From Elstera litoralis (GTDB lineage: Bacteria; Pseudomonadota; Alphaproteobacteria; Elsterales; Elsteraceae): a DNA stretch of 7,006 nt. Below the pieces are notes generated by a model, which was given only the letters and a program-made list of their open reading frames with translations, was not told where the DNA came from and did not search any database. The position numbers and the translations under genes are program-made. Numbering within the stretch: the first letter of the stretch is position 1; every line of letters starts with the position of its first letter. Shown in pieces: positions 4,363-7,006 of the stretch. The DNA lies in the NCBI RefSeq assembly GCF_000963705.1, contig NZ_LAJY01000522.1, positions 1 through 7,006 of the forward strand, written 5' to 3'.

Positions 4363-6308
4363 ACCGGACACACCCTATGTCCCCTTCCCTCCCCCGGCAC
4401 ACCGCCCCCCTACCAATGTCGGAGGGAGAATGCAGCGTTGCCCTGCTGATGATGCCCTTCGGCCCGAGCGACCGCCCGTCGCTGGGCCTGTCGCTGCTGG
4501 CGCAATGCCTAAACGCAGCGGACATCCCCACGACCTGCTTCTATCCCAATCTGGATTTCGAACGGCGCATCGGTGCCACCCTCTACGGCGATCTCGGATA
4601 TGACCTTGCCCGCATACAGGCCGGGGAATGGGTGTTCTCCCGGTTCCTGAACCCGGTTGGAACGCCCGATGACTTCATCGCCGCCATGGGGCAGGGTCGG
4701 ATTCGGCGCAAACCCGCCTTCGCTAGGTTCACCGCCGCCGTTCCTAATCTTCTGGCCCACGCCGAAGCCCTGCTCGATGATTGGTTGGCTAGGCTCGGTC
4801 GGCTGCGCCCCCGGGTCGTCGGCCTATCAAGCTGCTACCAGCAGCATCTGGCCAGCCTCGCCATCGCTAAACGGATCAAGCAGGCCTATCCCGACATGCT
4901 AGTGGTTCTCGGCGGAACCAACTGCAACGCGCCGATGGGAGAAGAAAGCTTCCGCTGCTTTCCATTCCTGGATGCAATTGTCTGCGGCCCCGGCGAGATC
5001 GCCTTCACCGAACTCGTGCGCTTGCACCTTGCCGGGGACCGCCGGATTGACTTGCCAGGCGTTTTCTTCCGCCCCCCGGACGGCAGCCGGGTCACCCCGC
5101 CCCCCGCTCCTGTAGCCCCCGAGCCGGAGTTGGACCAGTTGCCCTTGCCGCGCTTCGATGATTTTTTCGCGGCCTGGGACCATCCTGAGCCCCAATCCGA
5201 CCGGCCAACCCTGCCCATCGAGGCCTCCCGAGGGTGCTGGTGGGGTCAGAAGCATCATTGCGTCTTCTGTTCGGAAAATGCCCATAGCATGCGCTACCGG
5301 TCAAAATCGCCCGACCGCATTTGGGCGGAGTTCGACTGGATGCTCGACCGCTATCCCGGTAGCCGCATCGCCGCTACGGACGAAATCCTAGATCTACGGT
5401 TGCTGGAGAGCGTCATGCCGCGCCTCGCAGCCCGCAACGGCGAGCGACGAATATTCTTCTCGGTCAAGGCCAACCTGCGCAAGCCCCAGTTGGTCCAACT
5501 CGCAGCGGCAGGCGTAACATCGCTACAGCCGGGTATCGAAAGCCTGTGCGACGACATCCTCGGCCCAATGCGGAAGGGGGTGACGGGATTGCAGAATATC
5601 CAGTTGCTCAAATGGTGCAGCGAACTCGGTATCGGAACGGTATGGGGTATTCTGTGCGGTTTTCCCTTCGAAAAACCGGAATCCTATACGCGGATGGCTC
5701 AATTGGTGCCGCTGCTGACCCATTTGCAGCCGCCGAAGGTAACCAGCGTTTCCCTTCAGCGCTACAGCCCCCTTTTTGCCCAGGCCGAGCGGTTCGGCAT
5801 CGCAAACATCGTCCCTCACAAAAGCTATCCGTGGCTCTATCGCCAAGGAGCCGAGAGTCTCGAACGGTTAGCCTATCGCTTCGAGCAGCAATCGGCCCGA
5901 ACGCCTCCAGAGAAGGATTACACCGCATCCCTGCGGCGGGAGGTCGATCATTGGAATGATACTGCGGGCCACTCCCATCTCTTTTATGTCGAAGACCGGG
6001 GAGTTTTGTTCATCGGCGATACCCGGGCAATCGCGCAATGCCGCACCCATCGCTTCGAGGGGGCCGCCCGCTTGCTGCTACTTTTCTGCGATCAAATCCA
6101 ACCCCGGCACGCGATTGCGCAGGCATTGGCCGACGCGGGGTCGCCGATGAACGCGCCGGAATTGGGAGAATTACTCGACAGCTTGATCGGAAAGCATCTA
6201 CTGATCGAGGACAAAGGCCGCTATCTCGGCCTCGCGCTGCGCGCTGGACGGCACTATCTCCCGCCCCCGGCCCTCATGTCAGCCGTGGTCGCCGAAGGAC
6301 GTGGCTGA
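4359..6308 (+). CDS. B12-binding radical SAM RiPP maturation enzyme (family 1 type)
   Basis: This 649-residue enzyme has a cobalamin-binding Rossmann domain at the N-terminus: CSVALLMMPFGPSDRPSLGL (25-44) opens it, and VVGLSSCY (153-160) and VVLGGTN (182-188) follow. The radical SAM core starts at EASRGCWWGQKHHCVFC. Its cluster cysteines C293, C301 and C304 have the CX7CX2C spacing of the RiPP maturation radical SAM 1 family, not CX3CX2C. Further family blocks are DEILDL (341-346), PGIESL (391-396) with MRKG, NIQLLKWC (413-420) and GFPFEKP (434-440). Residues ~541-628 form a C-terminal winged-helix-like domain ending YLGLALRAG. Characterised cobalamin radical SAM relatives methylate unactivated carbons of peptides; that reaction is inferred here. 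The start could be 4359, 4377 or 4416; the conserved part begins after all three. It is the last gene before the terminator. No separate precursor for it is visible, so the peptide at 2352 is the nearest candidate. Confidence 0.88.
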   Translation: MNRTHPMSPSLPRHTAPLPMSEGECSVALLMMPFGPSDRPSLGLSLLAQCLNAADIPTTCFYPNLDFERRIGATLYGDLGYDLARIQAGEWVFSRFLNPVGTPDDFIAAMGQGRIRRKPAFARFTAAVPNLLAHAEALLDDWLARLGRLRPRVVGLSSCYQQHLASLAIAKRIKQAYPDMLVVLGGTNCNAPMGEESFRCFPFLDAIVCGPGEIAFTELVRLHLAGDRRIDLPGVFFRPPDGSRVTPPPAPVAPEPELDQLPLPRFDDFFAAWDHPEPQSDRPTLPIEASRGCWWGQKHHCVFCSENAHSMRYRSKSPDRIWAEFDWMLDRYPGSRIAATDEILDLRLLESVMPRLAARNGERRIFFSVKANLRKPQLVQLAAAGVTSLQPGIESLCDDILGPMRKGVTGLQNIQLLKWCSELGIGTVWGILCGFPFEKPESYTRMAQLVPLLTHLQPPKVTSVSLQRYSPLFAQAERFGIANIVPHKSYPWLYRQGAESLERLAYRFEQQSARTPPEKDYTASLRREVDHWNDTAGHSHLFYVEDRGVLFIGDTRAIAQCRTHRFEGAARLLLLFCDQIQPRHAIAQALADAGSPMNAPELGELLDSLIGKHLLIEDKGRYLGLALRAGRHYLPPPALMSAVVAEGRG

Positions 6309-6381
6309 TTTTTAACCGCCCCAAAGTCCGCGAGTGCGCTTGAACCCGCGAAAAAGGCCAAATAGGGGTAAAACGGCAAAC

Positions 6382-6410
6382 CCCCCGCCTGTTCGGGCGG
6401 GGGTTTTTTT
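6382..6410 (+). terminator. Rho-independent terminator of the RiPP cluster
   Basis: An 8-bp perfect GC stem, CCCCCGCC (6382-6389) with GGCGGGGG (6396-6403), closes a 6-nt loop and is followed by seven T's (6404-6410). It lies 74 nt after the radical SAM stop. AAA before the stem gives only a short U-run on the minus strand, so it could also stop the convergent rRNA transcript, but less strongly. Confidence 0.92.
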
Positions 6411-6422
6411 GTCGGTATAATT

Positions 6423-6499
<77 letters not shown>

Positions 6500-6510
6500 T
6501 TTGTATGTTT

Positions 6511-6539
6511 GCGCTATCGGCTTGCGCCTACTTGAGCGC
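6511..6539 (-). repeat. rRNA spacer hairpin element, copy 1 (5S-tRNA spacer)
   Basis: Plus strand: outer arms GCGC (6511-6514) and GCGC (6536-6539) enclose TATCGGC, a TTGC loop and GCCTACTTGA. The inner GGC/GCC pairs form a second stem. It shares its layout and the TATsGGC and TTGA blocks with copies at 6611 and 6804. It would be transcribed from the minus strand between 5S and tRNA-fMet. Confidence 0.65.
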
Positions 6540-6550
6540 GTTTGTTTTTT

Positions 6551-6565
6551 GTCCTCCTTGAGGAC
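6551..6565 (-). other. Small inverted repeat in the 5S-tRNA spacer
   Basis: GTCCT (6551-6555) and AGGAC (6561-6565) form a 5-bp stem with a 5-nt loop. It lies between two spacer hairpin copies in a T-rich (plus strand) region. On the plus strand it is followed by a T-run, but there is no plus-strand gene to terminate. It may help pre-rRNA folding or processing; no more can be said. Confidence 0.35.
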
Positions 6566-6610
6566 GTATTTTTTGAGAGACTGTGAGTGTGTGTTGATTT
6601 TTTGTTTTTT

Positions 6611-6638
6611 GCCTATGGCGCGTTGCACTGCTTGAGGC
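6611..6638 (-). repeat. rRNA spacer hairpin element, copy 3 (5S-tRNA spacer)
   Basis: Outer arms GCC (6611-6613) and GGC (6636-6638) enclose TATGGC and CTTGA blocks shared with the other two copies. The element sits between T-runs on both sides (ttttttgcc ... ggcgtttttt). The inner loop diverges from the other copies, so it is the weakest member. It lies about 23 nt beyond the 3' end of the 5S gene. Confidence 0.5.
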
Positions 6639-6661
6639 GTTTTTTGTTATGCGGTTTGAGG

Positions 6662-6777
6662 ACCTGGCAGCGACCTACTCTCCCGTGTCTTAAGACAAAG
6701 TACCATTGGCGCTAAGGATTTTCACGGCCGAGTTCGGGATGGGATCGGGTGCGGGCTCCTTGCTATGGCCACCAGGT
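6662..6777 (-). rRNA. rrf: 5S ribosomal RNA
   Basis: This is a complete 5S gene of about 116 nt on the minus strand. The ends pair as ACCTGG with CCAGGT. Internal landmarks on the RNA strand include GATCCCATCCCGAACTCGG (loop B/C region) and GGGAGAGTAGGTCGCTGCC near the 3' end, both hallmarks of bacterial 5S. Exact ends may differ by one or two bases. Confidence 0.95.
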
Positions 6778-6803
6778 TGTCGAACCGCATGACGTGTTTT
6801 TTT

Positions 6804-6833
6804 GCCCTATCGGCCTTTGGCCTAGTTGAGGGC
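6804..6833 (-). repeat. rRNA spacer hairpin element, copy 2 (23S-5S spacer)
   Basis: Outer arms GCCC (6804-6807) and GGGC (6830-6833) enclose TATCGGCC, a TTT loop and GGCCTAGTTGA. Against copy 1, the third base of the outer stem changes from G:C to C:G with pairing kept, and the inner stem gains a pair. It lies about 27 nt upstream of the 5S 5' end in the rRNA transcript. Confidence 0.65.
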
Positions 6834-6982
6834 GTTTTACACACTCTGTTTGCGGCGTTTTTGGCGCTGCGATCAGAGTTGATTTGGGTTTTTGGAATGA
6901 ACTTGCGAGAGTTTAGTTGTGGGGTTTGCCGCTGCGCGCGAGAGTTTTTGCTTCTGGATTAGATCCTGAAGCGCAAGATTTG
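6834..6982 (-). other. Remainder of the 23S-5S spacer
   Basis: No gene is supported here. The plus strand is T/G-rich and the open frame at 6765-6962 overlaps 5S rRNA, so it is not a protein gene. GATCCTGAAGCGCAAGATTTGCGATC (given as arms only: GATCCTGAAGCGCAAGAT, 6962-6979, then TTGCGATC) borders the 23S end and may take part in pre-23S processing. Confidence 0.5.
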
Positions 6983-7006
6983 CGATCAAGCCGATCGGGG
7001 TATTAG
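6983..7006 (-). rRNA. rrl: 23S ribosomal RNA, 3' tip (partial)
   Basis: On the minus strand the window edge reads CTAATACCCCGATCGGCTTG followed by ATC. This matches the end of alphaproteobacterial 23S rRNA ('...GGTACTAATnnncCGATnGGCTTGATC'). The position upstream of 5S and tRNA-fMet on the same strand agrees. The mature 3' end is approximate to within about 15 nt, and the gene runs off the right edge. Confidence 0.8.

Noticed and set aside
6765..6962. 65-codon plus-strand open frame with a hydrophobic start
   Set aside because: It overlaps the 5S gene and the 23S-5S spacer on the antisense strand and has no ribosome binding site.

Overview
The window looks like high-GC Alphaproteobacterial chromosome. 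The right end carries the distal part of an rRNA operon on the minus strand, in the order 23S (3' tip only) - 5S - initiator tRNA-fMet, an order typical of that class. The tRNA also has the A29:U41 anticodon-stem variant that I recall from Alphaproteobacteria. I cannot name a genus; Rhodospirillales or a relative is only a guess.

Left and centre (95-6308, all plus strand) is one tightly packed RiPP gene cluster of the lasso-peptide type. In order it encodes a PqqD-like leader-binding protein (RRE, 'B1'; 95-391), an HPr-kinase-like lasso peptide kinase (384-1319), a PAPS-dependent sulfotransferase (1312-2196), a 50-residue precursor peptide that is easily missed (2352-2504), an asparagine-synthetase-like macrolactam cyclase ('C'; 2535 to 4193, with its natural C-terminus displaced to another frame ending at 4312), and a B12-binding radical SAM enzyme of the RiPP-maturation family 1 type (4359-6308). 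The first three genes are joined by two 8-nt ATGsCTGA overlaps.

Proposed logic, from sequence and family knowledge: the precursor leader (W21-x2-P24...L29...T35) is bound by the RRE protein. A leader peptidase (B2, not in this window) would cut after V36. The cyclase would close an 8-residue ring between the amine of T37 and the side chain of D44, giving a 14-residue lasso peptide with a Ser/Thr-rich tail ending in Ser. The kinase probably phosphorylates the C-terminal Ser, as paeninodin-type kinases do. The sulfotransferase and the radical SAM enzyme are candidate further tailoring enzymes. I do not know of a characterised lasso pathway that combines these three, so this is the main point of interest.

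The cyclase reading frame is broken near its 3' end at a short CG repeat (4101-4108). This is either a sequencing error or a real inactivating indel, and it decides whether the cluster is functional.

Right end: a strong terminator (6382-6410) separates the cluster from the convergent rRNA operon. The rRNA spacers hold three copies of a related small hairpin (6511-6539, 6611-6638, 6804-6833) with covarying stem bases, an unexplained structured RNA element. No stretch without a gene exceeds 300 bases.
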